From Pontibacterium sp049599735 (GTDB taxonomy: Bacteria > Pseudomonadota > Gammaproteobacteria > Pseudomonadales > Balneatricaceae): a DNA stretch of 64,000 nucleotides. How positions within the stretch are numbered: position 1 is the stretch's first letter; every line of letters starts with the position of its first letter. Below the pieces are notes generated by a model. It saw only the letters and a list, made by a program, of their open reading frames with translations. It was not told where the DNA came from and made no database searches. Where the stretch lies: contig JBMYOX010000005.1 of assembly GCA_049599735.1 (NCBI GenBank), forward strand, positions 1 to 64,000, read 5' to 3'. The position numbers and the translations under genes are program-made. This document shows, piece by piece, positions 25,712 to 34,891 of the stretch.

Positions 25712-27706
25712 TCAGAGTACGGATTTCACCGTCTCCACAACGTTTTCAGTCGTAAAGCCGAAATGCTTAAACAGCTCGCCTGCCGGTGCTGACTCACCAA
25801 AAGTGGTCATGCCCACGATTTTGCCATTCAGGCCAACATACTTGTACCAAAAGTCAGCCTGCAGGGCTTCAACAGCAACACGTGCGGTTACAGCAGCGGG
25901 CAGCACGGACTCACGGTAAGTCGCATCCTGCTTATCAAACAGACCGGTTTCAGGCATAGACACTACCCTTACCTGCTTACCTTCAGCCGCCAGGGCTTCA
26001 GCCGCATCCATTGCCAGACCCACTTCAGAACCGGTAGCAATCAAAATCGCTTCAGGCTGACCAACCGTATCACGCAGGATATAAGCACCCCGGCTGATAT
26101 TGGCCAGTTGTTCTGCCGTGCGAGGCTGATGCGGTAAATTCTGACGGGAGAAGACCATCGCTGTCGGGCCATCTTTACGCTCCAGTGCCGCTTTCCAGGC
26201 AACGGCAGATTCCACCGCATCACAAGGACGCCAGCAGCTCATGTTCGGCGTATGACGCAGGTTAGCCACTTGCTCAATCGGCTGATGAGTCGGGCCATCT
26301 TCACCCAGACCAATAGAATCATGGGTATACACATGAATCACACGCTGCTTCATCAGGGCTGCCATGCGCAGGGCGTTACGGGCATATTCCATAAAGACCA
26401 GGAAAGTCGCACCATAAGGCACAAAACCACCATGCAGGGTGATGCCGTTCATCATGGCTGACATACCAAATTCACGTACGCCGTAGAACAGGTAGTTGCC
26501 GGAAGCATCTTTATTTTCAACGCCTTTAGCACCGGACCAGAGTGTCAGGTTAGAACCTGCCAGGTCAGCAGAGCCACCCAGCAGTTCTGGCAACATTGGG
26601 CCGTAAGCATTCAGTGCATTCTGAGAAGCTTTACGTGAAGCAATAGACTCGCCTTTTTCAGCCACTTCAGCAATCCAGGCATCAGCCTGTTCAGAGAAGT
26701 CAGCCGGTAATTCACCACTGATACGGCGCAGGAACTCAGCCGCCAGTTCAGGATAAGCTTTGCTGTATGCGGCCAGGCATTCATTCCAGGCGTTTTCAGC
26801 ATGCACACCGGCTTCTTTGGTATCCCAGTCGGCATAAATTTCGTCAGGCACTTCAAACGCAGGATAATTCCAGCCCAGACGCTCACGGGTCAGTTTGATC
26901 TCTTCTTCACCCAGCGGTGCACCGTGGCAATCTTCTTTGCCTTCCTTATTAGGTGAACCAAAACCAATGGTGGTTTTGCAGCAAATCAGGGTGGGCTGTT
27001 CGGTATTAGCCTGCGCCTGCTCAATCGCAGCGCGAATCTGTTCTGCATCATGACCATCAACTGCCGGGATTACCTGCCAGCCGTAAGACTCAAAACGCTT
27101 CACGTTATCATCGGTGTACCAGCCTTCCACTTCACCGTCGATGGAAATGCCGTTGTCATCCCAGAAACCAATCAGTTTGCCCAGGCCCAGCGTACCGGCC
27201 AGCGAGCAGGCTTCGTGGGAAATACCTTCCATCAGGCAGCCATCACCCATAAAGACATAGGTATTGTGATCAACCAGATCAAAACCTTCACGGTTAAACT
27301 GCGCAGCCATCACTTTTTCTGCAACCGCCATACCTACTGCATTGGTAATACCCTGACCCAGCGGCCCGGTTGTAGTTTCCACACCCGGGCAGTAACCGTA
27401 TTCAGGGTGGCCTGCTGTTTTAGAATGCAGCTGACGAAAATTTTTCAGATCGTCAATGGATACATCATAACCTGTCAGGTGCAACAGAGAGTAAATCAGC
27501 ATGGAGCCATGGCCGTTGGAAAGCACAAAACGGTCACGATCAAACCACATTGGGTTAGTCGGGTTATGATTCATAAAATCATTCCATAGCACCTCGGCGA
27601 TATCCGCCATTCCCATTGGTGCACCCGGATGACCGGATTTGGCTTTCTGAACGGCGTCCATGCTCAGCGCGCGAATCGCGTTGGCAAGTTCTCTGCGAGA
27701 GGACAT
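25712..27706 (-). CDS. tkt: Transketolase
   Basis: Thiamine-diphosphate enzyme of the pentose phosphate pathway. 664 residues. His26, His66 and His100 occur in family positions (KSGHPGAP, SNGHGSML, AGHPEY); the ThDP motif GDG at 154-156 runs to Asn185. The central and C-terminal pyrimidine domains (GLGEDGPTHQPIEQ; TGSEVGLAMDA) are intact. The ATG at 27706 follows CAGGAG. It is the first gene of the leftward cluster and divergent from metK. Confidence 0.98.
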   Translation of the reverse strand: MSSRRELANAIRALSMDAVQKAKSGHPGAPMGMADIAEVLWNDFMNHNPTNPMWFDRDRFVLSNGHGSMLIYSLLHLTGYDVSIDDLKNFRQLHSKTAGHPEYGYCPGVETTTGPLGQGITNAVGMAVAEKVMAAQFNREGFDLVDHNTYVFMGDGCLMEGISHEACSLAGTLGLGKLIGFWDDNGISIDGEVEGWYTDDNVKRFESYGWQVIPAVDGHDAEQIRAAIEQAQANTEQPTLICCKTTIGFGSPNKEGKEDCHGAPLGEEEIKLTRERLGWNYPAFEVPDEIYADWDTKEAGVHAENAWNECLAAYSKAYPELAAEFLRRISGELPADFSEQADAWIAEVAEKGESIASRKASQNALNAYGPMLPELLGGSADLAGSNLTLWSGAKGVENKDASGNYLFYGVREFGMSAMMNGITLHGGFVPYGATFLVFMEYARNALRMAALMKQRVIHVYTHDSIGLGEDGPTHQPIEQVANLRHTPNMSCWRPCDAVESAVAWKAALERKDGPTAMVFSRQNLPHQPRTAEQLANISRGAYILRDTVGQPEAILIATGSEVGLAMDAAEALAAEGKQVRVVSMPETGLFDKQDATYRESVLPAAVTARVAVEALQADFWYKYVGLNGKIVGMTTFGESAPAGELFKHFGFTTENVVETVKSVL

Positions 27707-28010
27707 TCAATCTGCTCCTGGGGTTAAACCCAATAAATTACGTGAAGGATGAGACCCAAAATTTTAAGGCGTAATTTTCTCGCAGATAAGTAACAGCTTC
27801 AAACAAGAAATGCCTGATTTATCAAAAAATGAAGTAATTTCATGCTTAAAGATGAAATTTTCATGCAAATCACAAAGACACATCATGCATTTGATGCCAT
27901 AGATGGATAAAATAGAGCCACATTGAGCATTCAACAGGGCTGGCTACCGTTTTCAAACGGATCACAAAAGCCCGGCATCTCCCCTAATTTGATAAGGATA
28001 CTTAGCTGAA
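27707..28010. other. Non-coding divergent region between tkt and metK
   Basis: 304 bp without a credible gene. The centre is AT-rich and holds the octamer TTTCATGC twice (27838-27845 and 27859-27866), a near-palindrome ATGAAATTTTCAT within 27852-27864, and a dyad CATCA...TGATG (27881-27896). A TAAAAT at 27908-27913 could be a metK -10 element. No MetJ boxes and no SAM riboswitch fold could be recognised by eye. Confidence 0.45.
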
Positions 28011-29201
28011 ATGAGCGAATATGGCTTGTTCACTTCCGAGTCTGTGTCTGAAGGTCATCCGGACAAAATCGCGGACCAGATCTCTGATGCGGTTCTTGAC
28101 GCAATTATTGCTGAAGACAAATACGCACGTGTTGCCTGCGAAACGATGGTTAAAACCGGTGTCGCGATTATCTCGGGAGAGATCAGCACCTCCGCATGGG
28201 TTGACCTGGAAGACCTGGTACGTAAGGTTATCTGCGACATCGGTTACACCTCTTCTGATGTGGGCTACGACGGTGCAACTTGTGGTGTGCTTAACATCAT
28301 CGGCAAACAGTCCGTTGATATTGCACAGGGTGTTGACCGGGCAAAACCTGAAGAACAGGGTGCCGGTGATCAGGGTCTGATGTTTGGTTATGCCTCTAAC
28401 GAGACCGATGTGCTGATGCCCGCCCCTGTTTGCTACGCGCACCGTCTGGTTGAGCGTCAGGCCGAAGCCCGTAAATCGGGCCTGCTGCCCTGGTTACGCC
28501 CGGACGCTAAATCCCAGCTGACGTTCCGCTACGAAAACGGCCAGCCTGTCGGTATCGAAGCGGTTGTACTTTCTACTCAGCACAACCCGGACGTGAAACT
28601 CAGCGACCTGCGCGAAGCGGTGATGGAGCTGATTATCAAGCACACCTTACCGGCGCACTGGATTACCAAAGATACGCAGTTCCATATCAACCCAACCGGC
28701 AACTTTGTTATCGGTGGCCCGGTGGGTGACTGTGGCCTGACCGGTCGTAAGATTATCGTAGATACTTATGGCGGCATGGCACGTCACGGGGGTGGCGCAT
28801 TCTCCGGCAAAGACCCTTCCAAAGTAGACCGTTCTGCCGCTTATGCCGGTCGTTATGTTGCTAAAAACATTGTTGCTGCCGGTCTGGCTGATCGTTGTGA
28901 GATTCAGGTTTCCTACGCCATTGGTGTGGCAGAGCCCACCTCAGTTGCCATCAACACCTTCGGCACCGGCAAGCTCTCCGATGACAAAATCATCCGTCTG
29001 GTACGGGAGCATTTTGACCTGCGTCCGTACGCGATCACCCGGATGCTGGATTTACTGCACCCGATGTATCAGGCAACAGCCGCTTACGGACACTTTGGAC
29101 GCGATCCTTATGAGATGACAGTGAACGGCGAAACCTTCACAGCCTTCACCTGGGAGCGTACTGACAAAGCTGACCTGCTGCGCGGTGCGGCGGGCTTATA
29201 A
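28011..29201 (+). CDS. metK: S-adenosylmethionine synthetase
   Basis: Makes SAM from methionine and ATP. 396 residues: FTSESVSEGHPDKIADQ with His16, the metal/ATP loop GAGDQGLMFGYA near 118-129, GGMARHGGGAFSGKDPSKVD (20 residues) and GRYVAKN. Length is typical. It is divergent from tkt and has a terminator 18 bp after the stop, so it is monocistronic. Confidence 0.98.
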   Translation: MSEYGLFTSESVSEGHPDKIADQISDAVLDAIIAEDKYARVACETMVKTGVAIISGEISTSAWVDLEDLVRKVICDIGYTSSDVGYDGATCGVLNIIGKQSVDIAQGVDRAKPEEQGAGDQGLMFGYASNETDVLMPAPVCYAHRLVERQAEARKSGLLPWLRPDAKSQLTFRYENGQPVGIEAVVLSTQHNPDVKLSDLREAVMELIIKHTLPAHWITKDTQFHINPTGNFVIGGPVGDCGLTGRKIIVDTYGGMARHGGGAFSGKDPSKVDRSAAYAGRYVAKNIVAAGLADRCEIQVSYAIGVAEPTSVAINTFGTGKLSDDKIIRLVREHFDLRPYAITRMLDLLHPMYQATAAYGHFGRDPYEMTVNGETFTAFTWERTDKADLLRGAAGL

Positions 29202-29218
29202 CCAGGAATTTTTCTTAG

Positions 29219-29244
29219 AAAAAGCACCTTCGGGTGCTTTTTTT
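29219..29244 (+). terminator. Terminator of metK
   Basis: AGCACC and GGTGCT stem with a UUCG-type tetraloop, flanked by A5 upstream and T7 downstream. Located 18 bp beyond the metK stop. Confidence 0.9.
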
Positions 29245-29325
29245 ATGCACAAAAACCTTTAAGAATTGACACTCAACGTCGAAGCCTATAGAAAACAATA
29301 AACAACTTTTAAGAACTGGCTGGCT

Positions 29326-31449
29326 ATGCGTCTGAGCAATATACAGATTCACCGCAAACTTATCCTGCTGGTGATCATCATGGTATGTGGCACTTTAGTG
29401 ACTGCAGGCCTGGCGTATCGTTTTACCGTTGACGATATCCTCGACAGCCAAAAATCCCAGATAAAAAGTGTGGTACAGGCAGGCATCAGCCAAATTCGTG
29501 CCCTCGACTATTACCGTCAGCAACGTGCGCTTTCCCATGAACAGTACCAGCGCCAGCTGCGGGAAATGATTTACGCAACCCGTTTTTCCGGCAATGAATA
29601 TCTGTACCTTTACGACCTTAACGGTACAACGATTGCCCACCCTATCCTGAGGCACCTTGAAGGCCGCAACCAGATAAAAATGCAGGATAATACCGGTAAA
29701 TTCCTTATTCGGGATATGATCATCGGGGTACAGCAACATAATGAATTATTCTGGGAATTTAACTGGCCCAAACCGGAAGGCGGTCCGCCGATGCGTAAAC
29801 TGGGTTATGCTCAGCGTGTGCCTGGCACCGACCTGATTCTGGGCTCCGGTATTTACCTGGCAGACCTGACGCCTGTCTATCAGTCCCGCGCTTATACTTA
29901 TATAGGTGTGACTTTTGCTGTTTTACTTATCGCTTTATTAGCCAGCTTCCGGGTAGCCCGCAATATCACCGCACCCATCGGCCGCCTGTCCCGCCAGATG
30001 AATGCCCTGGCAAAAGGTGATATTCACCAGGCCGTGACCGACACCTCCCGGCACGATGAAATAGGGGAAATGGCCTGCGCGGTACAATGTTTTCAGGATC
30101 ATATTATTGAAAACCAGCGCCTGAATAAAGTTCAGGACCAGGTTACGTTCCTTGAAACCTTTGACCCCGTCACCCACCTGTTTAACCGGCACGCGCTGGG
30201 TGAAGCTATTAATAAAGAAATCACAAGACATAATACCGAAGGTGATCAGCTTGCCGTTGTTGTACTGCGGCTTGACCTGCTACATGAAATTTCGATAGAA
30301 ATGGGCGGAGAACGCCGCGATCAGGTACTGACTAAACTGTCCGGGCATATCCATAAGCGCCTGCACGCAGATGATATTCTGGCCCGCTTATCGGAAGATA
30401 CGTTCGGGCTGCTGCTACCGAACGTACTCAACCGCAGCGAACTGGAAAAGACCTGTCGCAACCTGCTGGATGTACTCGCGACCCCCATGCAGATCGATCA
30501 ACATTATATTCAGCTATCCGCACGCGCGGGCATCAGCCTGTTTCCAGCCGACGGAGGTTATGACTTCCAGTTAATCGGTCGCGCCGAAACCACCGCCACC
30601 CAGGCTAAAAAACTGGAGCGCGATCTGCTGTTTTACGATGCCCTGTCTCAGCATGAGGCTGACCACAGCATTGAACTCTGGCAGGAAATGCAGAAGGCAC
30701 TGGAGGAAGACCAGTTCTACCTGGTATTCCAGCCACTGTTTCATCTGGCCAATAATGAGCTGATTTCCGCTGAAGTACTCTTACGCTGGGAGCATCCGGA
30801 AAAAGGTTTTATCTCCCCCGCGCAATTTATCCCGCTGGCAGAACAAAGCGGACTGATTGCCCGCCTTGATGCCTGGGTTCTGGAAGCCGCCGCCAAACAA
30901 ATACGCTGCTGGCTGGAGCGTCAGCTGACACCGCCACGCATTGCCGTTAACCTTTCAGGTATCAGTTTTCTGCGCGCCGACTTTATTGACACCCTGCAAA
31001 GCATTTTTGAACGCCACCAGGTACCCCTTAACCACCTTGAACTGGAATTAACTGAAGGGGTGTTAATTGATGATCTGGAACGTATCACCCACCAGCTGAG
31101 CAGCATTCGGGCAACGGGTGTCAGCATTTCTATTGATGACTTCGGAACCGGCTATTCCTCCCTGAGTCGTATCAAAAATCTGGCAATCGACAATATTAAA
31201 ATAGACCGGGCCTTTATCGATGATCTTGATAGCAGCACCCAGAATCGCAAAATTGTTGAGGCCATAATCCTGATGGCCCAGGGCCTGAACCTGCATGTCA
31301 TTGCAGAAGGTGTCGAAACCCAGGAGCAACTCTCTATTCTGCGCCAGACAGGCTGTGACACCGTACAGGGTTTTTTCCTGAGTCGTCCACTGAAGGTGGA
31401 TTCTTTTGAAGACCTGCTTGAGCAGGATCTGGTTATCGAAGCCGACTGA
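29326..31449 (+). CDS. Membrane sCache-HAMP-degenerate GGDEF-EAL cyclic-di-GMP phosphodiesterase
   Basis: 707-residue signalling protein. A membrane helix (about 11-33) precedes a periplasmic single-Cache sensor (about 35-185, EYLYLYDLNGTTIAHP), a second helix (about 190-210), HAMP (about 210-265), GGDEF and EAL domains. The GGDEF position reads SEDTF at 356-360, so cyclase activity is very unlikely. The EAL domain keeps E483-V-L-L-R-W, VNLSG, ELTEG, DDFGTGYSSL, IKIDRAF, AEGVET and QGFFLS, the residues expected of an active phosphodiesterase. The degenerate GGDEF may serve as a GTP-binding regulatory module, as in some known enzymes. The sensor ligand is unknown. It stands alone between metK and rsmE. 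Confidence 0.92.
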   Translation: MRLSNIQIHRKLILLVIIMVCGTLVTAGLAYRFTVDDILDSQKSQIKSVVQAGISQIRALDYYRQQRALSHEQYQRQLREMIYATRFSGNEYLYLYDLNGTTIAHPILRHLEGRNQIKMQDNTGKFLIRDMIIGVQQHNELFWEFNWPKPEGGPPMRKLGYAQRVPGTDLILGSGIYLADLTPVYQSRAYTYIGVTFAVLLIALLASFRVARNITAPIGRLSRQMNALAKGDIHQAVTDTSRHDEIGEMACAVQCFQDHIIENQRLNKVQDQVTFLETFDPVTHLFNRHALGEAINKEITRHNTEGDQLAVVVLRLDLLHEISIEMGGERRDQVLTKLSGHIHKRLHADDILARLSEDTFGLLLPNVLNRSELEKTCRNLLDVLATPMQIDQHYIQLSARAGISLFPADGGYDFQLIGRAETTATQAKKLERDLLFYDALSQHEADHSIELWQEMQKALEEDQFYLVFQPLFHLANNELISAEVLLRWEHPEKGFISPAQFIPLAEQSGLIARLDAWVLEAAAKQIRCWLERQLTPPRIAVNLSGISFLRADFIDTLQSIFERHQVPLNHLELELTEGVLIDDLERITHQLSSIRATGVSISIDDFGTGYSSLSRIKNLAIDNIKIDRAFIDDLDSSTQNRKIVEAIILMAQGLNLHVIAEGVETQEQLSILRQTGCDTVQGFFLSRPLKVDSFEDLLEQDLVIEAD

Positions 31450-31502
31450 CCCACAGGCCACCTAAACCTGTTTTTAATCCCACAAACAGTCAGAGAATAC
31501 CT

Positions 31503-32231
31503 ATGCGCATGCCCCGCTTTTATGAACAACAGCCGCTGACCGAAGGGGCCCTTATAGACCTGAGCGACCCGGTGGTACAGCATGTCTGTAAAGCATTAAG
31601 AATGCGGACAGGTGATGCGCTGATCCTGTTTAATGGCGATGGCCATGAATACCAGGCCAGGCTCGAAACCGTTGAAAAGCGCCGCGCCCGGGCACTTATC
31701 CAACAGCGCCATAGCCCGCTTACCGAGTCTTCACTGGATATCCGCATCGGACAGAGCCTTTCCCGTGGCGAGCGTATGGACTATGCCATACAGAAAGCCA
31801 CGGAAATGGGCATGCAACAGATGACCCCGCTGTTTTCAGCGCGCTGTGAAGTACGGCTGAGCACTGAACGCCAGGACAAACGCATCCGGCACTGGCAACA
31901 AGTCGCGCTCAGCGCCTGTGAACAAAGCGGACGTTGTGCCGTACCTGAAATTCAGGCACCCCTGCCCCTCAAACAATGGATTGAACAGGAAGATGCCGAA
32001 CTGAAACTGGTGCTGCATCACCATAGCGCCCAGCCTTTAGGTGAATTTCAGAAACCCGCCTCAGTCGCTTTACTGATAGGCCCTGAAGGCGGGTTGAGTG
32101 AAGAGGAAGTAACACTGGCACTGGATAACGGTTTCAAACCGGTTGCGTTAGGCCCCCGTGTAATGCGCACGGAAACGGCGCCTGTCGCAACGCTGGCGCT
32201 GCTGCAATATCTCTGGGGAGACTGGCGCTAA
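31503..32231 (+). CDS. rsmE: 16S rRNA m3U1498 methyltransferase RsmE
   Basis: SPOUT-fold, trefoil-knot methyltransferase. 242 residues: N-terminal PUA-like domain (MRMPRFYEQQPL ... HVCKALRMRTGDAL), then YAIQKATEMGMQQMTPLFSAR, and the SAM knot IGPEGGLSEEEV with ALGPRVMRTETAPVATLALLQ near the C-terminus (two blocks). Its position before gshB is conserved in many gammaproteobacteria. It is 53 bp after the phosphodiesterase gene and 142 bp before gshB. Confidence 0.95.
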   Translation: MRMPRFYEQQPLTEGALIDLSDPVVQHVCKALRMRTGDALILFNGDGHEYQARLETVEKRRARALIQQRHSPLTESSLDIRIGQSLSRGERMDYAIQKATEMGMQQMTPLFSARCEVRLSTERQDKRIRHWQQVALSACEQSGRCAVPEIQAPLPLKQWIEQEDAELKLVLHHHSAQPLGEFQKPASVALLIGPEGGLSEEEVTLALDNGFKPVALGPRVMRTETAPVATLALLQYLWGDWR

Positions 32232-32373
32232 CGGTTGAATTAAAGGCCCGCGCCCTTATCTAAAGAGAAGGCATATAGTTTCGCCTGCACAGTAAACCCG
32301 GACCTGAGCCATCATGATGAAGTCCGGCGCAATATCGACGCACATTCGCAAATGACAGAGGTTTACAGCGTTC

Positions 32374-33327
32374 ATGACGGTTAAAATCGGCATTGTGATG
32401 GATCCCATCGAGGACATCAGCTTTAAAAAGGACAGCTCTCTGGCCATGCTCTGGGCCGCTCAGCAAAAAGGCTGGGAGATCTGGTATATGGAGCAGCGGC
32501 ATTTATTTTCCCGTGATGGAAAAGCCCGCGCCCAAATGGCACCTTTAACCGTGGCAATGGATCCGGAGAACTGGTATTCCCGGGGTGACTATCAGTGCAG
32601 GGACTTATCCGACCTCGACGTTATCCTGATGCGTAAAGATCCGCCGTTTAACAACGAATTTATCTACAGCACCCATCTGCTAGAGCAGGCTGAAAACGAA
32701 GGTACTCTGGTGGTTAACCGCCCCCAAAGCCTGAGGGACTTTAACGAGAAGTTATTTGCCACCCATTTCCCGGAGTGCTGCCCACCGGTACTGGTTACCC
32801 GCAGTGAAGCGTTACTACGAGACTTCCATAAAGAGCACGGCAATGTGATTTTTAAGCCCCTGGATGGCATGGGTGGCTCCCAGATTTTCCATATCAAGGA
32901 AGACGGCACAAACCTGGGTGTCATTATTGAAACCCTGACCCTCAATGGCACACAAACCATTATGGCTCAGAAATATATCCCGGAAATTGTCGATGGTGAT
33001 AAACGTATCCTGATGGTGGATGGCGAGCCTGTTCCTTACGCTCTCGCACGTATCCCGATGGCCGGCGAAACCCGTGGCAATCTCGCTGCCGGTGGACAAG
33101 GTGTAGGCCGCCTGCTGACCGAGCGTGATCGCTGGATCTGTGCTCAGGTCGCCCCCCGTCTGAAAGAACAGGGGCTGCTCTTTGTCGGGCTGGATGTGAT
33201 TGGCGACTACCTGACAGAAATTAACGTTACCAGCCCAACCTGTATCCGCGAACTGGATCAGCAGTTTAATCTGGACATTGGCATGCGCCTGATGGATGCC
33301 ATTGAGCACAAGCTGACAACGCGTTAA
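32374..33327 (+). CDS. gshB: Glutathione synthetase
   Basis: ATP-grasp ligase joining gamma-glutamylcysteine and glycine. 317 residues, family length. MDPIEDISFKKDSSLAML at the N-terminus, the ATP-grasp segment VIFKPLDGMGGSQIF, the glycine-rich loop RIPMAGETRGNLAAGG and ITEINVTSPT-type magnesium site (YLTEINVTSPTCIREL). The ATG at 32374 has a modest upstream GAGG. Followed by tonB 10-37 bp later. A short palindrome CATCATGATG (32310-32319) sits in the leader between CCGGAC and GTCCGG arms. Confidence 0.97.
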   Translation: MTVKIGIVMDPIEDISFKKDSSLAMLWAAQQKGWEIWYMEQRHLFSRDGKARAQMAPLTVAMDPENWYSRGDYQCRDLSDLDVILMRKDPPFNNEFIYSTHLLEQAENEGTLVVNRPQSLRDFNEKLFATHFPECCPPVLVTRSEALLRDFHKEHGNVIFKPLDGMGGSQIFHIKEDGTNLGVIIETLTLNGTQTIMAQKYIPEIVDGDKRILMVDGEPVPYALARIPMAGETRGNLAAGGQGVGRLLTERDRWICAQVAPRLKEQGLLFVGLDVIGDYLTEINVTSPTCIRELDQQFNLDIGMRLMDAIEHKLTTR

Positions 33328-33364
33328 TGGCAGCCGGGTGAGCAGAGTCGCTGGTTCTCAAAGT

Positions 33365-34243
33365 ATGACCCGACTATTGCTCACCCTGTTTCTTGCATTA
33401 GCCCTGCACGCCTTGCTGATACTCGGCATTCCGCTGCAACCTTACAAACCGGTTATTCCTGAGCCTTCCCTGCAAATCAGCCTGTTAAACCACCCGCCAG
33501 CGGTTGAGTCGGTTGAGTCGGTTGAGTCGGTTGAGTCGGTTGAGTCGGTTGAGTCGGTTGATCAAGCTGAGAGCCCCCCGATATCTGCTACAACTGAAAC
33601 GATTTCAGCCCCGGTAAAATCTATAGCTTCTGAGCCTGTAGTTTCTGCACCTGAATCCGGGACCACCCACAACACCCCACCTTTGCCAGACACACCTGCA
33701 AAACTGGCCAGTGCAGTAACTGAAAGAAAAAGAGCACCTGAAAGTCTGAAAAAAGCACCCGCTGCTGCCCCCCCACCTGAGAGCACACCGACCAAAGACA
33801 TCGCCCCATTGCCCAGCACCTCACTGGTCGCCCGCAGCCTGAATATGGCCCGCCTGAGCCCGATAACAGCATTAACAAACACTGAAGACCACCTGCGTAC
33901 CCGGCATTTGTCCCGCACCACAGCTAAAACAGCCGCTGAAAAAAACTATCTGGCCCACTGGCGTCAGAAAATTGAGCGTATTGGACGCCTGAATTATCCA
34001 CAGGCTGCGCGTCTTAACCATCTGTCGGGCCAACTAAAATTGCAGGTTATACTTCGCCCGGACGGCTCTCTGGAGAACGCAGCTATTCTGGTTTCATCCA
34101 ACTCAAACATCCTGGATCAGGCCGCGTTAAAAATAGTCACACTGGCAGCCCCTTTCCGGCCTTTTCCCATCGAAATGCAAAAAAACACCGACCGCCTTGA
34201 GATTATCCGGGTTTGGAAATTCGAAAATAACAAACTCCGCTAA
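33365..34243 (+). CDS. tonB: TonB family energy-transducing protein with VES repeat
   Basis: Couples the proton-motive force to outer-membrane receptors. A single membrane helix (LLLTLFLALALHALLILGI), a Pro/Ala/Glu-rich periplasmic linker and a C-terminal TonB domain of about 85 residues (YPQAARLNHLSGQLKLQVIL ... FRPFPIEM). The ATG at 33365 is chosen because the helix follows at once; a GTG at 33338 would add nine residues. The linker starts with six tandem Val-Glu-Ser units encoded by a 9-bp DNA repeat. exbB and exbD are not adjacent. A TonB-family gene after gshB is also seen in Pseudomonas. Confidence 0.87.
   Translation: MTRLLLTLFLALALHALLILGIPLQPYKPVIPEPSLQISLLNHPPAVESVESVESVESVESVESVDQAESPPISATTETISAPVKSIASEPVVSAPESGTTHNTPPLPDTPAKLASAVTERKRAPESLKKAPAAAPPPESTPTKDIAPLPSTSLVARSLNMARLSPITALTNTEDHLRTRHLSRTTAKTAAEKNYLAHWRQKIERIGRLNYPQAARLNHLSGQLKLQVILRPDGSLENAAILVSSNSNILDQAALKIVTLAAPFRPFPIEMQKNTDRLEIIRVWKFENNKLR
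33503..33556 (+). repeat. Six perfect tandem copies of a 9-bp unit in tonB
   Basis: GTTGAGTCG is repeated six times without change, followed by a decayed copy GTTGATCAA. It is in frame and encodes Val-Glu-Ser each time. Copy-number change by slippage would alter linker length but not the reading frame. Confidence 0.95.
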
Positions 34244-34342
34244 GTTCACCGGTATCAGCTGAAATCAGCCCAATACAAATACACTGCACACCTTAGACAA
34301 AACCGCTTAGATTGTTTTGTTAAGCTGCCCGATTAATTCCGT

Positions 34343-34348
34343 TATAAT
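34343..34348 (+). promoter_or_regulatory. Perfect -10 element upstream of yqgF
   Basis: TATAAT, 85 bp before the yqgF ATG, in a 189-bp gap after tonB. At 17 bp spacing the -35 is TTAAGC (34320-34325); TTGTTA (34317-34322) fits better but at 20 bp. Probable promoter of the yqgF-pyrR-pyrB-pyrC' operon. Confidence 0.45.
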
Positions 34349-34432
34349 GGCTCACGTTTTAAGCAGGTAACTTGCTGCCATTTCAGGTAGCACCCTGTAT
34401 TTTCACCCCCCACAGGACAAACCCAACCGCTT

Positions 34433-34891
34433 ATGAGTAACGATATTTTACAGGTGATGGCCTTTGACTTTGGCACCACCCGCATGGGCATCGCCTGGGG
34501 GCAGTCTGTTACCGGAACCGCCACAGCGCTGCCACCATTGGCGGCGCGAGACGGCATTCCTGACTGGCAAAAATTATCGGCCATTATTGATGAGTGGAAA
34601 CCCCAGGCCATAGTGGTGGGTATTCCATTGAATATGGACGGCAGTATCAGCGATATGGCCCGCCGGGCACGCAAGTTTGCCAACCGCCTGAACGATAAAT
34701 TTAAAGTACCCGTCTATTTAATGGATGAACGCCTCAGTACCACTGAGGCCAAGAAGATTCATTTTTCAGCCGGTGGCAGCAGCAATTTTCGTAAAGAATC
34801 CGTTGATGGCATTGCCGCGCAGTTGATTCTCGAAAGCTGGTTTAACTGCGACCTGCGCATTCCCAGCCACACCCGATTGGAGGACCTCTAA
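34433..34891 (+). CDS. yqgF: YqgF/RuvX family Holliday-junction resolvase-like protein
   Basis: RNase H-fold nuclease associated with 16S rRNA 5'-end maturation. 152 residues: VMAFDFGTTRMGIAWGQ at the N-terminus with the first catalytic Asp, VVGIPLNMDG, and DERLSTTEAKK carrying the second acidic pair. Its TAATG stop-start overlap with pyrR shows translational coupling. The usual partner yqgE (algH) is not present between tonB and this gene. Confidence 0.95.
   Translation: MSNDILQVMAFDFGTTRMGIAWGQSVTGTATALPPLAARDGIPDWQKLSAIIDEWKPQAIVVGIPLNMDGSISDMARRARKFANRLNDKFKVPVYLMDERLSTTEAKKIHFSAGGSSNFRKESVDGIAAQLILESWFNCDLRIPSHTRLEDL

Noticed and set aside
27707..28010. SAM riboswitch or MetJ operator before metK
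   Set aside because: No AGACGTCT-type boxes and no recognisable riboswitch core; the repeats are reported only as unassigned.
33503..33556. Repeat array considered as CRISPR or minisatellite element
   Set aside because: Units are 9 bp, contiguous, without spacers and in frame within tonB, so it is a coding tandem repeat.
33503..33556. Phase-variable on/off switch of tonB
   Set aside because: The unit is a multiple of three, so slippage changes length but cannot shift frame.
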